Below the pieces are notes generated by a model. That model searched no databases. It was not told the origin of the DNA and saw only the letters and a list, made by a program, of their open reading frames with translations. From NCBI GenBank assembly GCA_025766275.1, contig JAFKAC010000081.1:62001-126000 (forward strand): a DNA stretch of 64,000 nt, in the 5' to 3' direction. Positions 24,701 through 35,439 of this stretch are shown here, one piece after another. A program made the translations under genes and the position numbers. Position 1 is the stretch's first letter. Each line of letters begins with the position of its first letter. Source of the DNA: Lactarius indigo (lineage: Eukaryota > Basidiomycota > Agaricomycetes > Russulales > Russulaceae).

Positions 24701-25318
24701 AATCGCAAAAATCGTAAGCACCTCCACCATTATCTCTGTGATTATGTCTGTCATCGCCGCAGTCGGTGTCACCTCAGTATAAGTTTCGAGTCGTTTGAAA
24801 AAGAATCCGATGCGTTCGAAGAGCTCTGCGAGGGCATCTTTGCTCGCCGCAACATCCTTGGCTGCCTATAAGATCTTCAACATCAGAACGAACCGCCTAG
24901 AGAATAGATAGGATACTTGCTAAAAGGAAGACACCAATGCCTGCAAAGACCGCATTCGCGGGTGAAAACACCTTTTTAAAAAAATACATACGTCAGAGAG
25001 GTTTACATTAGCTCATATATCGAGACTTACCAGACTGACACCCTCGGAGACGGCGGCAGAAAACGCGTACAGGACGTTCACGGTTGGGATCAGCCACTTT
25101 GTCAATTTCTCATCGCCACTCCAAGCTTGGTCGAATTCCCGAACTTGCTCTTGAAGCATGGCAACGATGGCGCTGGTTGAGTTGCATGATTGCAACCGGG
25201 AGGCAAGCGGATGTGCGGTAAGGTCCTTCTTGGTCTGCTTTTGGTAAGATGTTAAGGCGGCATTGAAAATGGCTTGGAAGTGTAAGGAAGCCGCGGGTGC
25301 GGAAGTCGTCTGGGACAT
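21724..25318 (-). CDS. NLR-like receptor D: Goodbye-NACHT-ankyrin protein
   Basis: Predicted 1055-aa paralogue. Exons (complement): 25031-25318, 24921-24971, 24670-24865, 24280-24630, 24165-24224, 23937-24107, 23853-23877, 23199-23804, 21724-23143. Frame is kept throughout. Exon 5 is 60 nt against 81 in the others: seven codons after the exon start (ARLVATE in A) are deleted in frame. The coil has 8 heptads. Walker A GKPGSGKS, Walker B TFIVLDALDEC, ICATSRPE and the ankyrin block are present. A second possible acceptor lies 17 nt upstream of exon 9. Intron 2 is GC-AG. Role inferred from family, as for A-C. Confidence 0.9.
24299..24466 (-). repeat. 21-bp coding heptad repeats, 8 copies (receptor D)
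   Basis: Eight heptads between VKVVDGK and VQVVIDG, with some degeneration at the 3' end (LLYVDKK). The copy number equals A but the units differ in sequence. Confidence 0.9.
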
Positions 25319-25989
25319 AGAAAAAGTGGTGACCGTACAGAAATGGAGGATGATCTGCGTACCGGCGAGGGTGGGAAGACTGGGCTGATGACGTACATGG
25401 CCTCGTGGTCAAGCCTCCAAACGAGGCGCTCGTGAGTGCCAATGCGCGTCAACGTGCATGAATGATAAATGCCTCATAACTTAGATGATATCGACGAGCG
25501 CGTCCTTGATAGTTTAGATTTGGAATCGCGTATTCAGGTTCGTGACCAGATGTCGTGCGGGCGTGGCGAGTGCCGTTTGTGCTCTCCGATCGACATGACT
25601 CAGAGGAGCCCAAAACTCAAAGCGCACCCTTTCTTCTCGCTGACCAGGCTTGCGGCAGTATTACTGGATAGCCGTTGACTCTGTTGCAGAGCTCGGCAAT
25701 CACAAAACGTATGACCTCGCTGTAGTGCTATGTACTAAAAAGAGTATGTACAGTTCAAGCCTGACGACGCCAGGACAAATTCCCCCCACATCAAGCCCCG
25801 TATTGTTCGCCACTTTGATCGTGAAACCCCCCCATCGCATACACCATTGTGTGCCAATGTACTGTACACTGTACCCCCAATTGCACATTGCATGGTGTGC
25901 CCCACATATACCATCGGGCATCAATGCATCAACTTCCACGCAGCAAAGCAGCCCTGAGCATGCGGCCTCAGGTGCCTCACAGTCCACCT
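25319..25989. other. Upstream region of receptor D, no supported gene
   Basis: The short plus-strand reading at 25469 has no recognised homology and overlaps sequence repeated upstream of the other receptors. From 25680 it matches the segmental repeat at 8040 and 15880. Confidence 0.5.
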
Positions 25990-26340
25990 CGCCTCCTCCA
26001 TCTCTTGAAACGCGACAACATTGCGCTGACAAGAAGACTGCGCAGACGCGCTGAGAAGATATAGTCCTTGGTGGTATGAATAATACATGATAGAACCCGC
26101 ACATTACGCCGACGCTCTTCGCGCCGACGAGCGCGCACGTGGCGGCGGATCGCGAAAAATACAAGGGGGCGTAGCATCGAGGCTTTCGGGAAGGTCGGCC
26201 GGCTGGGGCGCAAGGAGGAGCACGACTGCGCGCTCGCGACGCGTCACTGGCGAGGTGTTGGCGCAGTCACCGCGGCCATGAGGCGCAAGCCAGCCTCGCG
26301 TGCGGTCCGGGTGTGGGCGTCCGTGGACGACAGGCCAAAA
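25990..26340 (+). pseudogene. Relic R6, right edge of the segmental repeat
   Basis: ctcttgaaacgcgacaa and the stretch ggcggatcgcgaaaaataca match the 5' part of relic R2 (8440-8770). No LCB1 motif is readable, so the link to LCB1 is positional. The repeat appears to end near 26340. Confidence 0.45.
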
Positions 26341-27061
26341 GCTGACAGGCCCGATCCGGCAATCCCTTTGTCGTTCGTTTTAGTGTGCACGTGGCGGGCC
26401 ACTTTAGGCTTTTATGTCGAGGTCCGGTTTTGGATTTGTGCCTGAGGATTGGGTGGCGCAGTTGTGCGTGTGTGTGTCGCTGTTAGATGGAGTGTCGAAT
26501 ATTACGATTGATTTGTTTATTCAGCTAACCCAGCTGGGGAACAAGGACTATGGTCTAGTTTAGCACCACGGACTAGCGAGGAGGGATCTTCGCGACAGGT
26601 GCGTAATTACACGGTGACGAGTGTGTACTGTATGTGTGTGCCATCATACGATTCTTTTCTGTGGCGCACCCCGTGGTGCCAGCTGCTCCCAGGCACAAAC
26701 TCAGTGGACTAGTAAGTCGAATGTTGTGTGTGAAACCATGGAAATAAACAAAGCGAGGAGAGTACAAGGACTAGCGATTCTTGGAAAGGCAAGGCTTGAA
26801 GGAGGAGAGCTAAGTCGTCGACTGTTGAGTTTACAAACAAGGCAAGCCAAAGCGAGCAACAAACGAATTCCCAAAACGGCGCGAGTCGCCTTGTAGCTTT
26901 TCGCAACGCTCGCATATTCACCTTCAACTTGTCTTATATTTAACCACTTGCCCTCTTTGCCTTCTTCGTACTCTGCTCAGGAAGCGATCTCTTCTCTTGT
27001 ACTCTCCTACCAACCTCGTATTCAATCCTCCCCTTCAAATCCTCTTCAAAACACTTCGACA
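26341..27061. other. Intergenic and probable 5' leader of the clp1-like gene
   Basis: No gene seen. The last 120 bp are pyrimidine-rich (cttctcttgtactctcctacc), as is usual just upstream of basidiomycete start codons. Confidence 0.5.
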
Positions 27062-28004
27062 ATGTTCCACGTTTCTTCTCGCCCGTCACACCAGCAACAC
27101 CACGAAATGTATCAGCACCAACACCCCGCTGCTCCCCTCCCCAACCTCCAGCTCCCGCGCACCCTCAACCGACCCGCATTCACCGAGGTGCAGCGCGATG
27201 CCATTCTTGCCGTGGAGCCCAACCTTGGGCAGGTGCCTTTCGAGTATATCCGGAAAGGCCTCCACGCGCGGGGTGAAGAGTGCGTCTCCTAGCAATTCAT
27301 TCGATCCCCTTAGCAGCAGTTCCTGACCGAAATCCCTTTTTCTTTTTTTTTGCAGGCTCATGGCATCCATCAACGCAGCCAAGGTGCCGCCGCAGCTCCC
27401 GCGTACCCGTCTCCCAGCCTCCTTCGACATCGCGCCGACGCACGGCACGCCTCCCCCGACGCACATCCTCGCCGTGCAGTCGAGCCCGTCCTCAGGGCGC
27501 CCCGTCTCAGATGCAGTTTTCCTCGTCCCGACGCACCACATCGTTCTCGCCGCGCACTGCGCGCACATCCCACGTCTGCCCGTCTCGCGCCCTCAGGCGC
27601 GCTCCAGCGGCGCACTGGTGGTACCCGTGATGCCCCTCGTCGTGCCGCACGCCGAGGCGTTCGCCCCGCTGCACGCCTTCCTCGTCGCGCACCGCCTCGA
27701 CCGCCTCATGGCCAACCTCCTCCCAGTTCCCCCCGCCATGCTCGCCGCCACACGCTCAGGCAGCGCCAGCGCCGCGGCTGGCCCTTTTGCCCACGTCTCT
27801 GCGCCCCAGGTCGCCACGTACCTCGCTGCGAGCGCCGCGGGCGACAAGATGAGCGCTCTCATGGCACTCACCCGCACCGTCAGCGCCATCTGGCGCAATG
27901 CGTGCGCGCTCGGTATATTCGACCGCGACCTCTGGGCCGCCCTCGACTTTTCGTGGGAGGTCATCCTTGGCGCGATGAACATGGTCGCCACTGGCGCCGT
28001 CTAG
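27062..28004 (+). CDS. clp1-like protein
   Basis: Predicted 288 aa from two exons, 27062-27279 and 27356-28004. The intron has donor GTGCGT and a T-rich acceptor, and it joins HARGEE to LMASINAAKV in frame. Motifs resemble the agaricomycete Clp1 family: AFTEVQRDAILAVEPNLGQV, YIRKGLHARGEE, HILAVQ, VFLVPTHHIVLAAHCA, SAIWRNACALGIFDRDLW and ALDFSWEVILGAMN. In Coprinopsis, Clp1 is needed for mating-type-regulated clamp development; polypore genomes carry several homologues of unknown role, so orthology is not claimed. The start is the first ATG after the pyrimidine-rich leader. No signal peptide or membrane segment is evident. Confidence 0.75.
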
Positions 28005-28930
28005 ACCTCATGCCCCCCGACAACAAATGACGCATCTCTGTTTTCTGCTTGCAAATATTCCTTTTCTTCTTTTTTTTTAGACTCTGTTTCATGGTTTCAT
28101 GGGACCGCCGCGTCGTGGCCCTCACGCCCTGGCGGCGCCGCGAGATGGACAAGGCACATGCGATAATCCTTCCCAAACTGCTGTATCTCTAGCTCTTTTT
28201 CTCCTCGTCTCTCGAACTCAAAACTGCCGGATTTCTTTCTCCCTTATATACCTTTACGCGCACAGGAAGGCTACAGCTTTACATCTACCTCTCAATACCC
28301 TTCGCTCGCACACACTTAATGTCGATCCACACTCCCACATTTTCCGCGCTGCCTTCTGCTGCCATCCCTCCCCCCCCCACCGTGCTACTAGCTACTTATA
28401 AACACATCACTAATTTATCGTGTATTGACTTTTGGCACATAAAGACAATCAAAAACTGTATCCTCTTTTTTCCCTTATACACCCGTATCGAGCGACCTTA
28501 GAACTGTAAGCCCTTCGTTATCAGTAAGTAATCTGCATCGGAAGCCAGGGCCAGGGGCATACACAAGCCAGGTGTCAACCATTCGTTTCTTTGACAGATG
28601 TGCGCCCAACTCGAGGAAACTTGCGCTGTCGGGTTCACGTGTGGCCTTCGGCGTTGAGATCGTTGAGATGTGGCCTTCGGCGTTACTCTTAGATAATTCA
28701 TCTCATTAACTTTCGGAGCGCTCCGCCCCAACTCGATCGATAATCCATACCTCTCTGAGCCTATCCCGAGGGGTTAGGGAGGCAAGAGACGAAGCACGAA
28801 GTCGTGACCGTGTGAACGTACGTTGTAAAACTGTATAGGTCTTGACGCGTGACATTCGTGAGATCGTCCATCCGGAGCGCGAGCTAATGCGGAAAAGCAA
28901 CCGTGACTCGGTGGCTTCAGGTCCTCTTCC
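28005..28930. other. Intergenic, no supported gene
   Basis: Probably the 3' region of the clp1-like gene, followed by unassigned sequence. Short readings at 28099-28731 on both strands show no family signature. Confidence 0.5.
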
Positions 28931-28939
28931 TCCTATCGA

Positions 28940-29460
28940 GAATTGTGATGTTCATCACCTTGGCGTGCCTCGGGGGGGGGTTGACTATTGCTTGCGCTGG
29001 TTCCCTGAAACGGTACGTGGTGTTTGTTCTTCTGCACCGTGTTCCTCAGTGAGTTTTCCATGTCCCACTGGTACATCGCTTAGCGGATTTCATTTTTCTC
29101 GGAATTTCTCTTTCACCGTCGGATTGCGATTGCGCTGACATTCTTGCTGTCTTTTGTTTTACCATTCGGCCACCGTTTGTATTCTAGGCTTGGCCGTGGC
29201 CCACCTTTATGTACGTATGAGCGCTAGTACCTGCCAAGATGTATCCTATCCTCTTGTTCTCGAACTCCTCCCGTTCCACCTCTTACCACGAAGTCGTCTT
29301 TCCTTCTGTATCTCGCTTCATGCTCCGTTACACGTCTCCTTTCTGTCCACTCGCTCGGCCTTATTAGCTGCATTCATCACGCGTGGGCTTGTCTCGGCGA
29401 TCGTGGACAAAGAAGCAACCCTTCTATCATACATACCACCAGCCCTATTATCCTAATACG
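28940..29460 (+). pseudogene. Relic of a Crinkler-header gene plus its 3' block
   Basis: 28955-29010 reads VHHLGVPRGG and CLRWFPE, resembling QQLGVAQKV and LLALVP of the header genes at 38839, 40503 and 41762. The following sequence (ggtgtttgttcttctgcaccgtgttcct and onward) matches the 3' flank of those genes. From 29170 it matches the repeated block also found at 35195, 39480 and 41120. The coding part is too decayed for a firm call. Confidence 0.45.
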
Positions 29461-29533
29461 TTTACGAGGATTGGAACTAGTTATGCTTCAACTTGACTCC
29501 CGACGTGAAGCTCGATTCTTCCCCTCCATACAA

Positions 29534-30244
29534 TTACTCGCCCGGTTCTCGCAGGCTTGGTTCTCGCACGATTGGTTCTCGCACAACCGGCTCGCGCACA
29601 ACCGGCTCGCGCACGACCGGCTCTCGTACGACCGGCTCTCGCACGACCGGCTCTCGCACGCTTGGTTCTCGCACGCTCCCAGTGGTCGAATCTGGGACCG
29701 CATGCCCAGCTCTACCTACCAAGAGTGGCGCGGTAACACCCTTCTCTCCATGGGAGGATTCTCGTGCCCTTGGAAACATATTTTTGATGTCCGAAGCGAC
29801 TTCCTTCGCAGTGGTCCAGGAGAAGATAGGAGGGGACGTGTTGTGCGCTTTGCTCCCTCGCGCGCTCGCTGCTTCGTCATTCTGATGGCGCGGATAGCCG
29901 CCAGGGGCTAATCCGCGACGCTCGACATCCAAGTCGGACCCCATCAGTGCGTTGCTGTCGTACCACGCATCACCAGTGAGCGCGAATTTGTCGGGTGTCC
30001 CATACAGGTCGGGAGAGTTTCGTGGGGTTTTCGAGCTCTACCAGAAACGCGTTCGTCTCTCCGAGCGAGCTTTTGCGAAATGGCTTACTGAGGATACGTG
30101 CTTCTTGAGTATTTGGTACTTCTCCCCTGCACACATAAGGTTTTGACCAACAGGTTTGCGAAGGGAAAAGAAAAAATTAGTACCTTCGAACTGGATGGTG
30201 TGTCCAAATTTGTATGGCGTATCTGGTTGCCATTCGTTGAGCAT
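29534..30244 (-). CDS. Unrecognised small protein, copy 1 (repeat-bearing C-terminus)
   Basis: Three proposed exons (complement): 30184-30244, 30089-30126, 29534-30037, giving 200 aa. The introns (30127-30183, 30038-30088) are supported by the paralogue at 45174, where the same junctions keep frame. The protein starts MLNEWQPDTPYKFGHTIQFE, continues YQILKKHV, then PDKFALTGDAWYDSNALMGS and APLLVGRAGHAVPD, and ends in nine pentapeptides ([SVI]-[VL]-R-E-P). A TAA directly after GE cuts off the tail present in the paralogue. It is hydrophilic with no signal peptide or membrane segment. I do not recognise the family; function unknown. Confidence 0.6.
29541..29690 (-). repeat. 15-bp tandem repeat encoding [V]VREP units
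   Basis: About nine copies of ggctctcgcacgacc (plus strand) encoding VVREP pentapeptides. The paralogue at 45174 has a single SAREP at this point, so the array expanded after duplication. Confidence 0.85.
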
Positions 30245-30930
30245 ATCGGTAGATATTGTTCTCGTGCGAAACAATCAGCGTGAGAGCAGGAGGAAGGAGT
30301 GTACTGTAGTCCTAAGTTACCCCGCGTCGTTACAGTATCTATATATAAGCCTCAGGCGTAGCTCCAGTAGAAGTCTCGCAAATCATATACGGTTATATAC
30401 AGAGCAGCCCAAGCGCAGGCGCGTGAAAGCACTTAGTCAAGGAAAGACGCCCAGTACGGGGTATGATAGATGTCCCACACATTATTGGCACTGTCACTGG
30501 CCGACAGACCGTAACGCTCGATGAACTTGCAATGGTCCTAGCTATTTCGAACTGGTGCGCACGATGCAGTAGAGATATAACTTGGCACGGTTGGAAGATG
30601 CCAGCCTCCGATTCGGTAGGCCCAGGCTTATACTGGTAAGGGGATAGGAAGCGCGGACCAAGGCACCGGGATCGCGTGGTTACAAATCCAAGGCCAATGA
30701 ATTGAAGTCGACCACGTGGTTTCTGTTTCCTCTACTTCACATTCTTTACTGCTTTTCCAATGCTCCAAATAGATTCTCAGCAGATTTCTTTATGTCCACC
30801 GAACTGCGCAATTTCGAGCGTCTTATTTTTAGCGTTCCCCTGTAGCCCTGGCGCGCAAACTCTTCTTAACCGCCGTACTATTCAACCTCTTTTCCACGAT
30901 TTGTAATCGTAGTCTTAGCCGCGGGTACAT
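30245..30930. other. Upstream region of the 29534-30244 gene, otherwise no gene seen
   Basis: The reverse strand of 30285-30440 resembles 45000-45170 upstream of the paralogue (gctttcac...ctgtatata), so the promoter was part of the duplication. Nothing further is recognised in 30440-30930. Confidence 0.5.
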
Positions 30931-33650
30931 GCAGCACCATTTCAGATCAATTTCCCACTGCCCGAATCTCCCTGTGCGCAAGGTTTGTTTCGTTTAGAGT
31001 AATATTGTTGCAAGTGGTAACGTTACTACTGCCTCCATCCCCCCCTTCCCCCTCTATATAAAAAGTGATTTGCGGGACGCGAATCACCAGACTACAATAT
31101 GATGTAGAAAGAATTAATCAGCTGAAACTGAAATGTAAAGCAGGTCGTTGGAAGTAATCTCTAAGGATGGTGAAATGTGTGATATGGTACAATACAGATC
31201 CAGACCCAGATGCGGGGTATAATGATACAGAATGCTCTAAAACTTTAGAGGTGAAATAAACGCGAAAATAAACCAATGTCAAAAAGGAAGAGAAGCCACC
31301 TTTCATGACGATGAACCAAGCGGATGGCCATCGGCATGTCTACTCGTAGTCGTGACGGGCGCGCCTGCTCGCCATACGGATTTTTCCGCCGTACTTGTAA
31401 AGTAAAATCGGAATCGGAATAAAGCTGCATGCGAGAAGTGCCAGGAGTGTGCTTGCCCATCCGACACCGAGGTTGCGATACATGGCACCGGCGAAGAGAG
31501 GGAACGCGGCGCCAAACATGGATCGAATAAAGTCGTTTCCTGCAAGCACGCTAGCCGCGTATGTGGGGTAAGCGTCGGCAAGGTAGTTCAAAACCGCATT
31601 CTGTAGTGGCTATGCGATCAGCTAAGACTAACGAAGATATCGAGAGAAGCACTCACGAAAAGAAGTAGTGCCGCCATGCCAAACAGACTGGAACCGATGA
31701 TCGGAACAATCCAGTGCACGCTTGCACGCGACGCCCACCCAAACCACAATAGAGAGATGGGGACGATGAGCGCGCCAGCTATCGCGATCGGCATCCGCTC
31801 CTCAGGCCTGAGTTCACCCTTGTCGTTGTACTTCGGCTCCTGCACGAAGTACAGGTATGCGAAGAACGGCGGTATCACAATGAACACCCCGACGAAAATC
31901 CCGAGGAATGACAACCCGAGCATCTGCTCGCGCCAGTGGTAGATCCCGACGAATACGATTGGGAACGACTCGAACCAGATGTAAAGAAGCGCATATATCA
32001 GACCGATGTAGACGTTGAGCACGAGGACGATCGGCTCTTGGAAGTTGAGCGCGAACGGCCGTACAAGGATGTCGACGGCGACGTCTCGGGGTGTCATAGT
32101 CGCTGCAGCGATCTCGGAAGCTGACTTGATCGAGGGATTTCCGGTCACCTTGCGAAGACGCTGTGCTCGACGGTAGAGGATATTGGATGCGGACGTCTCG
32201 GGGAAGAAGAAGAATAGTAAGACGAGGGTGGGACCTGACAGCCATAGGATCTCCCAGATCGTCCAACGCCAACCTTCGGCGTGCGCCGCGAATCCGCCAA
32301 CCAACGGGCCGAGGCTCGGTGCGCACGTAGCAAAAAGGCCCCATATCGTCATTGCGTAGGCGCGCTTCTTCGGAGCATATATATCGGCGATTGTCGCTCC
32401 TCCCGTCGCAAGGATCGGCGACCCGAAGAATCCAGTCAAAAATCGGAAGGCCATGAGCATACCATAATTGGTAGCGAGAGCCGTGGGCACTTGTAAGACG
32501 ACGAACATGGCGAGGGTGAATATGTAGATAGGCATGCGACCAATTTGTGGGACTTCGCTCAAAGGAGCCCATACCATCGGACCTATATTAATTTATTAGT
32601 CAGAAGGTAAGGATGGAGATCCGAGATATACTGACCAAGTCCATAACCAGCCACAAAGACTGTTAGTCCGACAAGCGCGGCGACGTTGCTGACATGGAAT
32701 TCTGAGGTGACGCCTGGAAGACCAGCAGTGTAGATGGCAGATCCAAGGTACACGGCGAATGTCAGAAGGCAGGTCTGGAACATGACCCATGACTTCTTCC
32801 AACTCGACCAATTCTGCGGATTCTGATACCATATGAGATGCGATGGAATTGCAGAAAGAACGAGTCGATACTTACATCTGGATCTGTGGGTCCATACCAA
32901 TCTACTAGTAGTGTATCCTGGCCCTTTTCTGGATCTGCCTTGGCTGGGGTATTTACGATCACGGTCGTCTCTGAAGCTATCGACCTGACGTCGGGATTGG
33001 GGACGTCATTGAGGGTGAGCTGGACGGAATCCCGAGGAGATGGCTGTGCTGCACGCTTGCTTTGCCAGAGGACCGGGAGCTCCTTCTCATCTGGGTGGGG
33101 AAAGAATCTGGACCCGAACGCCGAGCGGAGGGTATAAGCAAAGAAGGTATCGTGGAATGCTGTTGCGAACATGTGAGAAGAGGAGATTGTTCAGTGGAAG
33201 GGAATGAGGATCAAATTCTGAGCCCATCTCTGCTGGTTAAATAGTTAATTCTCTGTCAAGGAATGTTGGTGAGATATGTGTAGATGTGGATTCGTTATGT
33301 GTGGGACCGTCGTAAGTTGCTCGTAGGTTGGCAGGCTACAAGCGCCCTGACTGGATGTATTTCCTTTTTTGTCGAAGACCTACCGTAAATGATCCACTTG
33401 CGGAACCCTGCTTACTGAGCATTCTGCAGTGTCTGCCAGCATGCTGACCCACCTTCAACGTACTGTATTACCCAGGGTGCCTTGACTCCCCTGGCCCTCG
33501 GTGACATCTCATTCTATCTCATTCCAGAATATTTCCCAACCACGCATCCGTCCGTCCATCTATGTCAGCCACTTCGGAGTTGCACAACGTTTGTACATTA
33601 AGCAAGGCCCCGTCCCCTGGCCAACGCCGACCACTAGCACTCTCGTTCGG
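30930..33650. repeat. Tandem duplication unit 1 with DHA1 transporter
   Basis: Matches 35440-38160. The coding core is collinear at a constant offset of 4537 bp with no indel, while the flanks carry many indels and substitutions. Confidence 0.8.
31340..33172 (-). CDS. MFS transporter, DHA1 family (drug/polyamine type), copy 1
   Basis: Predicted 559-aa plasma-membrane proton antiporter. Exons (complement): 32876-33172, 32636-32822, 31657-32582, 31340-31609; introns of 53, 53 and 47 bp keep frame. The N-terminal 100 residues are cytoplasmic, then about 12 membrane segments follow. Family marks are NPQNWSSWKKSW at the start of the first membrane segment, the motif A region GPMVWAPLSEVPQIGRMPIY, GFFGSPILATGGATIADI, WGLFATCAPSLGPLVGGF, and FFFPETSASNILYRRAQRLR in the central loop. 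This pattern fits the fungal DHA1 group of multidrug, caffeine-resistance and polyamine exporters; the substrate cannot be told. No lesion is seen. Confidence 0.9.
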
Positions 33651-35430
33651 CTCGGACAGGTAAACATTAATGCTACAGCTATGCTTACTTAGCACATCTC
33701 GGGGCCAGGTAACACGGTGTAAAGTGAAGGCATACGGCTATGGCCTGTTCGAAACCTCGGCGGGTGTTGATATCGATTTTGGACCTACCATTTGGACCGT
33801 CCCATCTCTATATGTCAACTTAGAGCTATGGACTGGTCGATTCCATTAACTCAGTAACCCTATTAGTTACTGTAATAATGTTGTCTTACTGTACTACAAG
33901 AGAACGCCAATCCTTTATATCTTTTGTACTGTCCTGTAGTGTACCTACTTCTACTGAATACTAGCGCGTAATACATTCAAAGTGTAGTGCTACATAGGGC
34001 TAATTGCTCTCAGGCGCACAAAAGTGGATTCAAACAAAACAACGTATGACTTGCCCTTGCCCACCTTGTAAGCACAGGTATTCGCCGTAACGCGTAACGT
34101 ATCCCACCTGTTTTTATAGGAACCCCCGTGTCATCCTTTTTTTTTTGGTCCCATTTGATCAAAACACTCAATTTTGATTGCTATCTGATGTCGTCCCTTC
34201 GCGCTTCCCCCCCACAACTCTCCCGTCCTACAATTCATTTCACAATGCCAGCCCAGACCAGCCCAAGGACCAGCCTGACCTTTCCCATTCCGTCCTCAGT
34301 TTTGGTGACCGCCTCAACTACATCGTGCGTGCCCAAAAATCAAATAGCGGGTTCTGCCATGCCCTTAAAGCCTGAAACACTTGGGTAAATGCTCGCCGCC
34401 CATCCTAGGGCCTTGAAAGCGACATCGAAGACATCCTCTTCGAATTTGGTGCCACGGCGCAACCCCTCTCAGATGGTTAATTTACCCACAACAGCTGGCT
34501 TGGTCCGCCCGTTTCTTTTTATCCCCTTCATTCTTTGAATCACCTCTGCATACAGGGTCTTGAGACATTGTCCCTCTTAGTTGCGGACCTGCTTTTTGGT
34601 GATGACGCCTACCAAAATCCCACGAGCCATCAACGCATCAACTCTTAATAAAGAAAAACCTCTATGAGTTTATCATGGCTTTACTGCCCATCATATGGGA
34701 TTCCGCTGTAGCTGTTCCGTAGTGAATTGTCACGTACACTTCCCTGCAGTGGAACGCGATGCCGCTGCCCTCATTCACTCGGTCCGCGCTGTGATGCCGC
34801 GCTTGAGAGGTACATGCTACTGCGCTACTAGCTTGATAAAATGAAGAGTCGGTTTGTGTATCGCCAACCACCCAAGCCTAAACGAATTTCAGGCAGGAGA
34901 ACAGAGAGCTAGTACACCCAAACAATGTCATCTACTTCGTACGCACCAAGACAGCAGGACGTCGTTGTCTAACATGGCCAGGCCAGTGTCACAAAAGCCA
35001 GCTGCTACCCCCTTTATCTTCGACACTTCGCACCCCAACAGGAATTTCATTGGGTACATGTGCTGAAAACTGCACTGTCGCGCACCGGAACACGTGCCTG
35101 TAGCTCTCGCCTGCATTGCCCCCTTCCTCGTATGAGTCGTATTGTCTTGTAGTCTTCGCTGTTTTTTTTTTTTTTTTTTTTTGAACCATTAGTCTTCGCT
35201 GTTGTCTGCCTATATGTGTACGTGTATAAGCACTACAATGGACCTCATCCTGTTGTTTCGAGAATTTCTCCTGTGTGCCGCCTCTTCAGCCGTCTTTTCC
35301 ATAGGAACCTTGCTAGCCTCGTGCTCAGCTCCACGTTTCCTTTCTGTTCACTTACTTGGCTTTGACTCCCATGGCCGTACGACCGGTATGGACTCTCGCG
35401 TGGGCTTGTCTCGGCGTTGCATATCTGTAC
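33651..35430. other. Region between transporter units, with decayed repeats
   Basis: No intact gene. 34900-35160 resembles flanking sequence of the Crinkler-header cluster (ccagctgctaccc; tgtagctctcgcctgcattg also at 39415). 35195-35430 is a copy of the dispersed block found at 29170, 39480 and 41120. A run of 21 T lies at 35162-35182. Confidence 0.5.
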
Positions 35431-35439
35431 CGAGGCCGG

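Noticed and set aside
25469..25678. 69-codon reading starting MPHNLDDIDERVLD
   Set aside because: It lies in the repeated upstream region of the receptors; the other copies do not keep the frame.
34128..34388. Possible small gene with MPAQTSPRTS reading
   Set aside because: Two overlapping frames are open, composition is low-complexity, and no recognisable motif or splice partner is seen.
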